Shown: in pieces, positions 43,776 through 54,994 of the stretch | Layout of the letters: each line of letters opens with the position of its first letter | Position numbering within the stretch: position 1 is the stretch's first letter | From: Tiliqua scincoides | Taxonomy: Eukaryota; Chordata; Lepidosauria; Squamata; Scincidae | Direction: 5' to 3' | Assembly (NCBI RefSeq): GCF_035046505.1 | Contig: NC_089827.1 | Coordinates: forward strand, 16,367,353 to 16,431,352 | DNA length: 64,000 nucleotides | Translations under genes and position numbers: made by a program | The notes under the pieces: generated by a model | The model's input: only the letters and a program-made list of their open reading frames with translations | What the model was told of the DNA's origin: nothing | Databases searched by the model: none

Positions 43776-46071
43776 TTCTACAGAAAACACAGTGTTCTAT
43801 CTTAGTTGAATTTCCACATATTCAGGGAGAAATAAAAGATGGATGTTCTCTTCCTTCAAAAAGCTGTTCGTGTGGTTAAAACCGAAACACAAAGCAAACC
43901 AAACTCAAGGAGAAGAAAACAAATTGTTTTTGTTTTACCCTGGCCTCTGTTTATGCTCAACATGAACTCAAAACAGCCAATTCTCCTTTCAGCAAACTCA
44001 TACACTATCTACAGCGATAAGCAATCCCTTTTATCCCAAGCCAGCTGGGTGGATGACTACAAGCTTCTGCAGCAACAAAAAAAACCGAGCAGACTTGTTC
44101 ACCAGACTTCAAACCATTCTCAGCTGAAGACTTTTCAAAGTGCAAAACAAGGGATGCTACTCTCAGTGGGACAGTCTAGCCCAGGAATGGTGCTCTGGCA
44201 AGGTTATATTTGGGTGTGCTATGCTGTGCTTGTTGATTCAGCCTTGCTTCACTCCCTCTTGCAAACTAATGCAAGACAATTGGTTTGACACTCAAAGCCC
44301 CATTAACGTGTAATTACCTGGGCATGCAATTCTCTTATTTTCAAAGAAAATGACTAATTCATCCATGGAAGTGTTTAAAAAAAAAAAGCATCCACAAAAT
44401 TGATGCTTTCCAACTCTGACTACAAGAGAATTTTCATCTTAGCTTGCTTCTCTGACTAATGCAGAGGTTCTCAAACTGGGGTGTTGCAGTGTCCCAGCTT
44501 GAGAAGCTCTGCCTCTGATCAAAAACAGAAAGTGGATTCCAACTGATTTTTTGTCTACTTTTTTAGAGGCTCCAGGAGACCAGCAGAAGCTCTGTAGGGC
44601 TCCCCACACCCCCAGGTGGCAGGAGCTGGCTCAGGTAAGTGAAATTCACCCCATCATCCCTGATCCTGGGGTCATGATCCTGGGATCATGGGATCACGCT
44701 GTTGCCTTTGCCCCACCCCTGCATACACTTACCTCAGTTCTCAAACTCCCAAGGAATGGGAGGGTGTAATGGAAGATCAGAAGATCATCAGGTGGATGAT
44801 GTGGTGTTTACAGCGATTCCATGTTTTGACAGCTGGTTGACAGCTCTGAGAAGGGTAGGGCTGGCTCCACAGCTGTAATCAATCAAGGCCAATGGGACTC
44901 TGATGGACACCTGAGCTTCATTTGACCTTGATGGGACTTTGAATGGACATGGAATGAAGAGATGGCTCAGCTGAGCCTAATTTGGACTTAACAAGGTAGC
45001 TCACAGCTGAGCTGCATTTTGGATTATGAGACATCCAAGGATAAAAGGCAGCTTCAGAAGGACCAAAGGCTACCCTGACCCAGAGGAGACCTGGCTTACC
45101 TGGACTTTGGACTGTGAGTTGGCAATCTGCATTTATTGGACTGGGACCTGACTCTAACTTTTGCTTGCTGCACTTGTGAGTTTAACAAGGGAAACTAATC
45201 AGCCTTAAGCGGGCACAAGGCCCAGTGGGGAGGAGCTTTAGCACAACAGAGGGCCTAATGGATACAGTTCTGATTGTCCAATTTACTTGCTTACTGTACA
45301 TTGTCCCATTCAAAGAAATGGTGATAGCCCGTGTCCCACCCAAAATGGTTGAGGGAATGCAATGAATGCGCAAAGACACAAGATTTTTTGTTTTTGGGGG
45401 GGGGGGGGCTGGTTTGAACTTGCTTAATAATTCAGACTCAAATCAGGGGTTCCCGATCAGGGACACTGGGAAAATGTTTACATATCCACAGTTGCTGTTG
45501 GCACAGGATACAGTCCTTTTTCACACTCGTTCAGAAAACTCAGCTGTTAAATTAAAGCTGAAACTCATAGGATAAACAGCCTGGTCAATCAGGTACGTCA
45601 GTTGCCCAAGGCAACCAAGAGGCTGCTTTGAATGGCTGTGCTAAATGAATGCAATTATTTTGATAGCAGCTCTTTAGTGACCCTTTTTTTCCTTTTGGAG
45701 CCATGCAGAAGGAAGCTCATGCTATTAAAAGGGAGCGAACCAAATTATCTGCACTTAACATTTTGCTGATGTTTTAATTCTGGTACGTTTTGTAAATGAA
45801 GGTTCAGATTTATAAAATTCGTCATTTGTTTGCTTTCTTTCCCTGCCTCTGTGTCTCCTTGCATTTCCCAAACCCCTTTTCACCCTGTGCTGTTAGCAGT
45901 TCAGTCTCTTTTTTTGGCACCATTATTCTAGAAGCTAATAATGAACTCATTGCAAATTTCATATTCTTTTTCTGAACCAGATCCTTAAAGGGCAAGTTTG
46001 GATGATACTATCCAAGCTGGAAACTTCCCTTTTCAAGTGGCACATCCTACTTCATTTCCATTACCCTAGGC
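43776..46071. other. Mostly unassigned; possible old repeats
   Basis: The 149-codon frame at 43839-44288 has no domain. A hAT-type left end (CAGAGGTTCTCAAACTGG) lies at 44462. 44800-45240 looks like an old repeat with a TATA-like GGATAAAAGG at 45039; no ends found. 45640-46060 is repeat-poor. Confidence 0.35.
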
Positions 46072-46373
46072 CAGGGCTGTCCAAACTTTTTGGCGGGAAG
46101 GCCACATCATCTCTCTGACACTGTGTTGGGGGGAAAAAAGAGTTAATTTAAATTTCAAATTTGAATAAATTTACATACATGAATATATTAGAGATGGCAC
46201 TTATATGAATGAATGAAGGTCTTGCAATAGCTCAAGGCCTATAAAAGGCCTTGCAGACAACAAGGCCAACCTTTCCTTCACTGCTGCTGCTGCATCACAG
46301 ACATGAAACAACAAGCAGAGGAAGGGAGCCCTCATCCCACAGCTCATGCAAGAGGTTGAATAGCTACCTAAGT
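46072..46373 (+). mobile_element. hAT, CAGGGGTGTCCAAA type, truncated
   Basis: CAGGGCTGTCCAAACTTTTT at the left; ATGAATATATTAGAGATGGC and GGCCTATAAAAGGCCTTGCA inside match 22890-23325. The right end is missing; another hAT starts at 46374. Confidence 0.8.
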
Positions 46374-46867
46374 CAGTGCTTCCCAAACTGATGGATTGTG
46401 ACCCACCAGGGGAACCAGAGGCAGGGAATTCACCCTTAAGGGGAGTGGCCCTTCGAGGATGGTAGGAAGGCATCATAGTGATCATGTTGCTGCTGCCGCC
46501 AAGGGGCTGTTTCACTTAACTGGGGGGGTACCTGCAGCTTTCTGAAGGGTGCAGGGGGATCGCAACCCCTTCTCCCCGGTGCTGTAAACTGTGCTTATGT
46601 CCAGTCTGGAGCCACTTCCAGTTTTCAATCAAAAACTGGAAGTGCCTCCTGATCTGAGTTCAGTGCTATTTACAGGATCAGGGAGCCATGCAGAGCCCCG
46701 CACACCCTCCAGAAGGCTGCAGCTACCCCCCAGGTAAGTGAAACAGCCCCTGACAGCAGTGCAGCAGTGCAATCCCTGCAGCACTGGTGCCTCCTCCCTC
46801 CCTCCCTCCCCACCACTGCAAACATTTACCTGGTCCCAACTCCCTTGTATGAGTTTGGGAACCACTG
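46374..46867 (+). mobile_element. hAT, CAGTGCTTCCCAAACT type
   Basis: The ends CAGTGCTTCCCAAACTGATG and GAGTTTGGGAACCACTG are inverse. Flanks ACCTAAGT and TCCTACAT agree at five of eight. GC-rich middle with partial inverted symmetry. Confidence 0.78.
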
Positions 46868-47621
46868 TCCTACATACATGGTATGGTGGTGGTTTCTGAA
46901 CCTTTCTCTCTTCCACACAAATCAAATACTACTTTAGTAGTTTGATGTATGCATGAGGGCAACGTTTTGACTACCTGCCCTGATGATTAGAAGGAGAAAG
47001 GAATGGCAGGAGGGGAAAGAGGGGGTATTCATGCATATCCTTAAATACTTAGGAAGAGGGGTGGTTGTGGTAGTTTGGGTTGCAGCATCCAAACTGGCCC
47101 GGAATAATACACGTTGAACCATTGGGTTCTTTAAACATTTCTAACACTAAACACTTGTAAAATGGTGACTATCCTGGCTGGCCCCAATCTTCCTGGGAGA
47201 GGGCAGGCCAAGAGCTGTTAAGGGCAAATGTCAGTAGTGTGTTCTGCAGGAGCACTGGGGCTATGGCCTTCTGCTGCTGCCAGGCCTATTGTATGTTGCT
47301 TCTACAGTAGGTCCTCACAGTGCCCCCATTCGCTCCCATACACCTCCTCCATTCCCACTCAGCCATTCTAGCTAGAATGACCACCAGTCTACTTCTCTCT
47401 CACTTCCCCCACCCCCTCCAAAAAGAAAAATGTCCTGTTTTGGAAATGGTGCAATGTGTTTTCCAGCTTCCTTGTTCAAGTCCCACTCTGCTGCTCTGTT
47501 TCAAAATGGACTGGTGGAGCGAGTAGAAGGAACAAGGTAAGCAAGTAACAATGTGGGTAATACTGGGTAGGCAAACTGGGGGAGAGGAGTCTACTTCTAG
47601 CTCCACTACCAAAGGTTGTCA
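46868..47621. other. Unassigned non-coding stretch
   Basis: No gene or repeat recognised. Confidence 0.4.
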
Positions 47622-49290
47622 TAAGAACATAAGAACAGCCCCACTGGATCAGGCCATAGGCCCATCTAGTCCAGCTTCCTGTATCTCACAGCGGCCCACC
47701 AAATGCCCCAGGGAGCACACCAGATAACAGGAGACCTCATCCTGGTGCCCTCCCTTGCATCTGGCATTCTGACATAACCCATTTCTAAAATCAGGAGGTT
47801 GCACATACTCATCATGGCTTGTACCCCATAATGGATTTTTCCTCCAGAAACTTGTCCAATCCCCTTTTAAAGGCATCTAGGCTAGACGCCAGCACCACAT
47901 CCTGTGGCAAGGAGTTCCACAGACCGACCACACGCTGAGTAAAGAAATATTTTCTTTTGTCTGTCCTAACCCACCCAACACTCAATTTTAGTGGATGTCC
48001 CCTGGTTCTGGTATTATGTGAGAGTGTAAAGAGCATCTCCCTATCCACTCTGTCCACCCCCTGCATAATTTTGTATGTCTCAATCATGTCTCTTTTCTAG
48101 GCTGAAGAGGCCCAAATGCCATAGCCTTTCCTCATAAGGAAGGTGCCCCAGCCCCATAATCATCTTAGTCGCTCTCTTTTGCACCTTTTCCATTTCCACT
48201 ATGTCTTTTTTGAGATGCGGCGACCAGAACTGGACACAATACTCCAGGTGTGGCCTTACCATAGATTTGTACAACGGCATTATAATACTAGCCGTTTTGT
48301 TCTCAATACCCTTCATAATGATCCCAAGCATAGAATTGGCCTTCTTCACTGCCGCCGCACATTGGGTCGATACTTTCATCGACCTGTCCACCACCACCCC
48401 AAGATCTCTCTCCTGATCTGTCACAGACAGCTCAGAACCCATCAGCCTATATCTAAAGTTTTGATTTTTTGCCCCAATGTGCATGACTTTACACTTACTG
48501 ACATTGAAGCGCATCTGCCATTTTACTGCCCATTCTGCCAGTCTGGAGAGATCCTTCTGGAGCTCCTCACAATCACTTCTGGTCTTCACCACTCGGAAAA
48601 GTTTGGTGTCATCTGCAAACTTTGCCACCTCACTGCTCAACCCTGTCTCCAGGTCATTTATGAAGAGGTTGAAAAGCACCGGTCCCAGGACAGATCCTTG
48701 GGGCACACCGCTTTTCACCTCTCTCCATTGTGAAAATTGCCTATTGACACCCACTCTCTGCTTCCTGGCCTCCAACCAGTTCTCAGTCCACGAGAGGACC
48801 TGTCCTCTAATTCCCTGACTGTGGAGTTTTTTCAGTAGCCTTGGGTGAGGGACCGTGTCAAACGCCTTCTGAAAGTCCAGATATATAATGTCCACGGGTT
48901 CTCCCACAACCACATGCCTATTGACCTTTTCAAAGAATTCTGTAAGGTTCGTGAGGCAAGACTTACCCTTACAGGAGCCATGCTGACTCTCCCTCAGCAA
49001 GGCCTGTTCGTCTATGTGTTTTGAGATCCTATCTTTGATGAGGCATTCCACCATCTTACCCGGTATGAATGTTAGGCTGACCAGCCTATAGTTTCCCGGG
49101 TCCCCCCTCTTTCCCTTTTTAAAAATAGGCATGACATTTGCTATCCTCCAATCTTCTAGCACCGTGGCCGTTTTGAGGTACAAGTTGCATACCTTAGTCA
49201 AGAGATCTGCAACTTCATTCTTCAATTCCTTAATAACTCTTGGGTGGATGCCATAAGGTCTACCTCTAGGTCCACTGACAAAGGTCATAG
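47622..49290 (-). mobile_element. CR1 LINE, best preserved copy
   Basis: A 1.67-kb, 5'-truncated CR1. The 3' end on the plus strand reads AAGAACATAAGAACAGCCCC. It encodes ORF2 from upstream of the palm to the end, interrupted once: the segment CCCCCTCAAGCG-type (14 bases) present at 19470 is lost near 48090, which shifts the frame. The 5' border is near 49250-49290, where the protein stops resembling CR1. High similarity to 30317-31739 in the opposite orientation. Confidence 0.97.
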
Positions 49291-49348
49291 TGACAGAGCT
49301 ACAGGGGGAAGTAGCTGCTGCCAGGAATGTGCTGATCCACCATGGCAA
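48080..49348 (-). pseudogene. CR1 reverse transcriptase, 422-codon fragment
   Basis: The reverse transcriptase that copies CR1 RNA at the target site. Visible motifs: NVMPIFKKGKRGDPGNYR (71-88), LDFQKAFDTV with the first catalytic Asp (157-166), SGVPQGSVLGP (213-223), KFADDTKLF with the catalytic Asp pair (243-251), then QMRFNVSKCKVMHIGAKN and RPHLEYCVQFWSPHLKKD. Residues 1 to about 30 come from non-CR1 flanking DNA. It ends early at a frameshift (SLEKRHD), and the remaining 91 codons lie in another frame (47812-48087). The endonuclease is absent, so the copy cannot move by itself. Confidence 0.93.
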
Positions 49349-50367
49349 GACTCAAGTTGAGTTCCAAGTCCCTGCCCCATTTTGACTCGTGCACAAGTCT
49401 TAATGGGCGGCCTTCGGACTCAACCAGAGCCTTTTCGGGACTCTGTTTGACTCAGAGCCTTTTTGATAGAGTCAGGCGCAGCTCTGCAGAAAAAAAACAG
49501 AGCTTCGGGCAGTGTGTGTATGTGTGTGTGAGAGAGAGAGAGACATTTAACACTCCCCTGATTTCCCCATCCTATCTGTAAACAAAAGCTCTGCTGTTCT
49601 TCGAGTGAGTGCAGCAGTGCAGAAAGAGCTGAGTTTCTGGGTCTCTACTTGTTCCCAAGAAAAATTCCTGAGTCACTTCTGGTTTTAAAACATGTGTGTC
49701 TCAAGTCCACAAGAGTCTGGGAAATGCATGTTGGACGACACGAGTCCAAGTCTTATGAGTTGCATCACCTATCCCTGCCTGCCTGCCTGCCGCCACTGCA
49801 GCAGTATCTTTTCGCCACCATCCCGAAACATTCTGTTGCTCTCACCACCTCTCTTCCTCTGCTGCTTATTCTAAACCAGCAACAAAGAATGTGGCCTTTG
49901 GAGGAATGCAGAGGCAGGCATGTCAATGCACATACCAAGAAAAGAAAAAAGGAGGAGGTGGGGAAATTGAGCATCACCTCAGGCACTGGCCCAGATTGGG
50001 CCAGATCTGGCTGCCAAAAAGACTGAAAGGTAGCTCAGTCAAATTGTGAGCTTGCCACTGCAGACTCTGAACAACCAGGTTTGCCCAAAACCTTCTGGGC
50101 AGCATGCCAAATGCTACCCTCCTTACCTGTTGATGTGCCGTGCTCCACTTCTCTGACACTCTAGCTCACCACTCTTCTCTCCTCCATACATCTGCTCTGT
50201 CCCACTCTTCCAATCCAAGGAGTGGGTGGAAAGATCAGTGGAGGCAAAAGGGTGGACAGAAGTGGCCACCTCTCACCAATCTGCTACCTGAGGGGACCAT
50301 TTTTCAGTTGGCCTCATGAATGTGCCAGCCTTGCGTAACCTGTATGAGAGGAAAGCAACTAGTGAAC
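49291..50367. other. Unassigned non-coding stretch
   Basis: A TG/AG microsatellite (49513-49543) and a CCTG run (49773-49791). No gene; the 125-codon frame at 49649-50026 has no domain. Confidence 0.4.
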
Positions 50368-50463
50368 AATTTGGTATTGAAAGGACTTTTGAAAAACCAG
50401 GTATTGAATTTGGTATTTGGTATATTTCAATACCAAATACAATTTGGTATTGAAAGGACTTTT
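50368..50463 (+). repeat. Direct repeat with internal palindrome
   Basis: The 24-mer beginning CAATTTGGTATTGAAAGG occurs at 50368-50391 and 50440-50463. Between the copies lies GGTATTTGGTATATTTCAAT followed by ACCAAATAC, a partial hairpin. Confidence 0.9.
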
Positions 50464-51183
50464 TGAAAATCCATAACCTTGCTTTAAATGAGACCTCAAG
50501 TTCAGTCTCTAAAGACTGATGGTGGGCCAGTCTTTCCTTTGGTTCAATGTTTGTTCCAAGGAAGACAGAGAGTGGATTAAGCAGGGCATCCTTTTCCTTT
50601 TTACTACCTCTGGCATTTAGCTACTTTGAAAAGTCCCATATATATCTTTGGAACAACCTTTCACATCAGTATGCTAATATACAGCAATGTACATAAAAGT
50701 ATCATTTGTTTTGCTCCTTTCTTGGTCTAAAAGTGTTTTGAAATTTCAGATCACTGAACGCATTCAAACATTTCTCCCTTGTTATTCTCCTACTTCTGGG
50801 ATTCAACTTCAATTTTTCCTTTCCCCCCCCCCCCCCGGAAAGCAATCAAAGAACTTATACTAATAAAGAAAAAAAGAGTTTGGGGTAAAGAACTGACCTT
50901 GCAGCTTCCTTCAGAAAGGGTCAGAGGGCTTCTTTCAGCCCTGTAGCAAGGATTTGATTAGCCACTCTGCTGTCTTCAGCACTGAGCAAATTCTCTTTTA
51001 ATGCTGCCTTACCATCATGTTTATGTTGCTATTTTCTTAGTGATTGTACTGAGGAATGACCCTAATGGTGGTTGCAGTCCAGTCTGCAGTCATGTATGCT
51101 CAAGTCACATTGAAAGGCCTTCCTTTGCCATTTCTTTGCAATTCACTTGGAGAATAGAATCCCCAGCATTGGCACAGGGAATA
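50464..51183. other. Repeat-poor stretch
   Basis: A C run lies at 50823-50837. No gene or transposon recognised. Confidence 0.4.
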
Positions 51184-51245
51184 AGGGCTGAAATCCTATG
51201 CATACTTTCCTGGGTGAACACAATGGGATTTGCTTCTGAGCAGTC
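51184..51245 (+). mobile_element. Family A MITE, internally deleted
   Basis: GGGCTGAAATCCTATGCATA, CTTTCCTGGGTGAACACAAT, GGGATTTGCTTCTGAGCAG; the middle is shorter than in other copies. Confidence 0.6.
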
Positions 51246-51470
51246 TGACCACAGAGTTGCCCACTGACCACTCTTTCCCACTGAATTCAATGGGACTTCC
51301 AAGTGTATAACTCTAGGTCGATCATACTCAAGGTATGGAAAATGGAGCTATAAGTACCATCTGAAACTATTGAACCTAAATTCCTGGTTGCTTCTGTCAA
51401 AATCAGGACATCCCAGCTCTTCCTACATGAGAAAACAATGGCAAAGGCGGGCATATCTGAAAGCTTAGAT

Positions 51471-51900
51471 TAGTGGTCTCCAAACTGTAGCCACTGCATC
51501 CCAGGATGCAGCCCCTGTGTGCTCCCTGCAGCATTTGGTGGGCCACTGTGAGATACAGGAAGCTGGACTAGATGGGCCTATGGCCTGATCCAGCAGGGCT
51601 GTTCTTATGTAGGATTACCGGTCCAGGCACAGTGCAGTGAGAGCAAAGACTTTCCATTCCATGCCACAGCCTCCTTTCTTTGTGCCCAAACTTTACACAG
51701 CCTTGCACCAGCCAGCCACTTCAATTGCCATTCCATTTCCCAGGGTAAGTGGCTTCCCAGTATGAGGCTCTGTGAAGATTGGGCATGAAAAAAGAGGCTG
51801 TGGCCTAAAATGAAAATCCTTTGCCACCACCGTACTGTGCCCAGACAGGTAATCCTGGGACACAGGAAATGGTCTGTGGGCTGGGGTTTGGAGGCCCCTG
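51471..51900. mobile_element. hAT, CAGGGGTCTCCAAAC type, with nested CR1 tail
   Basis: The ends TAGTGGTCTCCAAACTGTAG and GGGGTTTGGAGGCCCCTG are inverse. Flanks GCTTAGAT and GTTTAGAT differ at one base. A CR1 tail (51511-51610) lies near the left end. Inner inverted arms, ATTACCGGTCCAGGCACAGT (from 51613) against ACTGTGCCCAGACAGGTAAT (to 51853), would fold. Confidence 0.87.
51511..51610 (+). mobile_element. CR1 tail insertion
   Basis: GTGTGCTCCCTGCAGCATTT, AGATACAGGAAGCTGGACTA and CTGATCCAGCAGGGCTGTTC ending TTATGT: the last 100 bases of CR1, little diverged, inside a hAT. Confidence 0.93.
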
Positions 51901-51908
51901 GTTTAGAT

Positions 51909-52689
51909 AAGGGGATTGGATCCCATCTTATCTTCAATATGACTATTCATTTCAATACAAATCTCTCTCTCTCTCTGCAGGAATGTGAATCATTCCTACT
52001 CAGGAATGTGAATCAAAGCCAACTTCTAAAAAGAATTAAATGGCAACCAGGATACTACCTTCAGCTCCAGAGGCCAGCAATATCTGGGGTCATATTAATT
52101 TTGAACATTTGTGAGAAAAGACTTAATTAGCTGATTGATTATGCTATTTAAAAGGTGCTTCGTTAAAGGGTCTTAATTATGATTAAATCATTATATCAGG
52201 AAGCAAACTGTGCCATGATACTGAAGGCAGTGAGGAAATGAGCTTAACTTAGTCATTTGCTTGCCAGCAATATAGGTAGGGCTCTTCGTCTTCTCTCCCC
52301 CCCCCCACCCCACATTGAGTTAAGAGCCTTTCATGCAAACGTATCATTTATCAAATAGTCAGGATAATTCTACAAACAGCAATAGTGTGCAAATAAGTAA
52401 TACTATCCTAGTCTATTACAGACGAATGTATCTATAGTAAGTAAAGGCTTTTCACATCACAAAGTGCTAAACTGCAAAACAGTTGTGTAATTGCATCTCA
52501 CTTTGTGCTTACCCTGACAGCCCAATCCTATTGGTTCAGCTAAATGTCCCCTTACTCAGAGGAGAACTCTGTGACTGCCCCCCCACTAGATGCAACAGTA
52601 GCCTTTTGGCACTGCTGCGTGGGGGGGGGGGAATGGATACAGCTGGGATCTGAATCTCACATGTGATTTTATTACCAATTCATCGTCTG
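51909..52689. other. Repeat-poor stretch, candidate conserved DNA
   Basis: A CT run (51963-51978), a 16-base direct repeat of AGGAATGTGAATCA type (51980 and 52002), then AT-rich DNA to 52280 with TTAATTAGC and TTAATTATGATTAAATC motifs. G run at 52620. No gene. Confidence 0.4.
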
Positions 52690-52800
52690 GGGAAAGCAAC
52701 CTGAGCAATTTGATATCATTTGCTTCTTCACTGCTCATCACCGATAAGTTAAACAGCACCGGTCCCAGTACAGATACTTGCAGAAACCTCCCTTCCCTCT
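52690..52800 (-). mobile_element. Old CR1 fragment
   Basis: AACAGCACCGGTCCCAGTAC with ACAGATACTTGCAG corresponds to AAGCACCGGTCCCAGGACAG in the 47-kb CR1. More diverged than the other copies. Confidence 0.7.
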
Positions 52801-53119
52801 CTTGTAAGAACTATTAGTTTACTCCTACCTTCCTCTTCTTGTTCCTTAAGCAATTAATAGTCCATAAAAAAGATTAACAACCCAATCCTATGTAATATCC
52901 TGCACTGTGATGCAGTGCGCCAGTGTGGCTTCTGCTGTATCCTGCAGGGGAGTTTTGGCATGTTGATGCCTCCTCAGAGTAAGGGAACATTTGCTCCCTT
53001 GCCATGGGGCAAGCCCCACCAACTGGTATGGGTCAGCTCCAACCTGCACCAGCTCAATAGCCTAAAATGATGGAGGGGGAAAAAGACAACATGTGGAAAA
53101 TCTGTGGAGAGAATTTCAA

Positions 53120-53772
53120 AGTGTCAAAAACATTACTGATTTACGAAAACTTAAGTAAAATATGCTCAATCACCTGACATTTCAGGCAAGCTCTTCTTCA
53201 GATGTGGGCTAAAATGAAAAAAAAAAAAATTGGGTCACACTACAAAAATTATATCAAAAACATCATATACAGCAAATAAGACTGATTATGTTGTCTCTAT
53301 AAATCAATTTCACACGTTATTTCACAACTGCTGGACAAGTACCTTCTAATATTCGGAACAAATAAATGCTGGGTCCATGATTGTTCAATTTAATGTGAAA
53401 TTGATTTTTAGAAGTGATACGATGTGTCTTTTTCATTCTTTTCTAATATTCTTTAAAAGTAATAAGAACACAGATTGGGCAACCACATAGGAACCGGAGA
53501 TTTGGGAGCTATGAATATAAATTTAGAGTTTATTTACATGTCTTTGTTCTGGATATTAAAACATTTTTCCCACTTATGTTTAATGTGAAATTATTTTTAG
53601 AGGTATGTGTCTTTTTTCTTGTATGTTATGTTTTTAAAATTATTTTATAAAAAAGATCTGAAATTGTTTTATTTTCATTTTGGCTGACCTCCAAAGAAGA
53701 TCTAATTGGAAACGTGTCAGGTAATTGATCATCTTTTACCGGAGATTTAAAAAATATTTTTTTTCCCCTCAT
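53120..53772. mobile_element. Foldback element with arms of about 100 bp
   Basis: Left arm: AAAATATGCTCAATCACCTG, ACATTTCAGGCAAGCTCTTC, TTCAGATGTGGGCTAAAATG. Right arm, inverse: TTCATTTTGGCTGACCTCCA, AAGAAGATCTAATTGGAAAC, GTGTCAGGTAATTGATCATC. The 450-bp middle is AT-rich and has its own partial symmetry (AATGTGAAATTGATTTTTAG at about 53392 and AATGTGAAATTATTTTTAG at 53582, direct). No reading frame. Family unknown. Confidence 0.7.
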
Positions 53773-54004
53773 TTTGGGGCTTTCTTCACATGTTACAATG
53801 GCTACCTTTCAATTCTTTGTCAAGCAGGCTGGTTTTAATTATTAAGACGTCAGCTTCTGCTGAAAGCTGTCATCTTCTATACCCACACACCATTTTTACC
53901 ACACCGGTAAAAATGGTGTGGGAGCCTTCATCCCACATGTCCCTGCTAACCAGGGAACAGTCACTCCCTGCTCCATGGACTCAAACCAACAATTATAGGA
54001 AGAG

Positions 54005-54413
54005 ATTCCCAAACTGCTCAGCACCAAGGATGCCTCATTATCTGCAGTGGGTCACAAAGCAATGGCCAGAATGCCTCATTGGGAGGCCAAGAGGACTCTT
54101 CTGGGTTGTGTGAGGCTCGTGGCCCACTCTACTGGCCTCCGTGGGCCTCAGAATGGCCCACAAAAGCATCCAGAAGCAACTTCTGGTCAAGCCTTAAAAA
54201 CAGAAGTGGCTTCTGGATGCTTTTGTGGGTTATTCTGAGGTCTATGGGATTCCGTAGAGTGGATTGGGGGCCCAATGAGGCATTCCAGCCATCTGAATAG
54301 CTCTGATTTGGAGCCGACCAGGCACAAGGGCAGGAGAGAAGGTCCAGCTTGTGACCCATCACACATGACCACATGACCCACTAGTGAGTTGCGGCCCACC
54401 CTTTGGGAAATGC
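54005..54413. mobile_element. hAT-type element with long central palindrome
   Basis: The ends GATTCCCAAACTGCTCAGCA and CACCCTTTGGGAAATGCTG are of the hAT CAGTGTTTCCCAAA type. Near the middle are 40-base arms at 54146-54185 and 54201-54240, inverse at 37 positions. Outer inverted pairs (AATGCCTCATTGGGAGGCC, GGCCCAATGAGGCATTCC) extend the symmetry. Confidence 0.7.
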
Positions 54414-54492
54414 TGATATGGGGGTTAAATTGCACCTTCCCAGAACTCCTACCCTTGGAAATTCATAATTTGTCAATAAGCTAGAAAACATC

Positions 54493-54952
54493 TGTTGCAG
54501 TGAGCTAGCAGCCCAACGCTCAGCGTGACTATCTCCCAAGGCCAGACCGCAGAACTCCCAGGAATGAAAACGACACACGGCAGATGTCCTCCACCAAATG
54601 TCCTTTACTATGTACAGTATATACAGATCAAGGCAGACTTGATAAGCAAAGAGTCCAGTAGCACACGAGTCACAAAACACACTGATGTAGCCTTTGACAC
54701 AAAATCCACTCTGCATCTCCCACACGGGAGCTTGCCCTGGCTGGAGTATATACTCGCTTCAGCCAATCAGAGCAAGCCATGTTCTGCTGTTGTGCTGAGT
54801 CACTGTGGGGTGATATACAAGGTGACAGTCCCTGCTGCCTTGGTGTTGCATCAGCCACTCCCATGATGCTATGCTCAGTCAGGCCAAGACATCAGGGCCT
54901 GGTTCTATTCAGCCTGTAAATTACCAGCAGGCCTGGGGCTGGTACCTTAACA
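54493..54952 (-). mobile_element. Solo LTR (fossil retrovirus-like element)
   Basis: A 460-bp segment begins TGTTGCAG and ends CCTTAACA (TG..CA ends) and is flanked on both sides by ACATC (54488-54492 and 54953-54957), a 5-bp duplication. On the minus strand it starts TGTTAAGGTACC and has a TATA-like GAGTATATACTCC (plus-strand 54749-54761) with a CCAATCA box beside it. No internal region is present, which fits recombination between two LTRs. The perfect duplication suggests moderate age. Ty3/gypsy or ERV cannot be decided here. Confidence 0.8.
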
Positions 54953-54994
54953 ACATCATACTAAGTCACCTAGACTGCAAATGATATGCTAGGC

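Noticed and set aside
43839-44288. 149-codon open frame on the plus strand
   Set aside because: No domain, signal or family likeness; probably chance.
44800-45240. Possible LTR with a GGATAAAAGG motif
   Set aside because: Ends and flanking duplication could not be defined; the motif alone is weak.
48143-48733. 196-codon frame on the plus strand
   Set aside because: It is antisense to the CR1 reverse transcriptase and recurs antisense to the 30-kb copy; a shadow frame.
51605-51937. 110-codon frame on the minus strand
   Set aside because: It lies in the inverted-repeat part of a hAT element.
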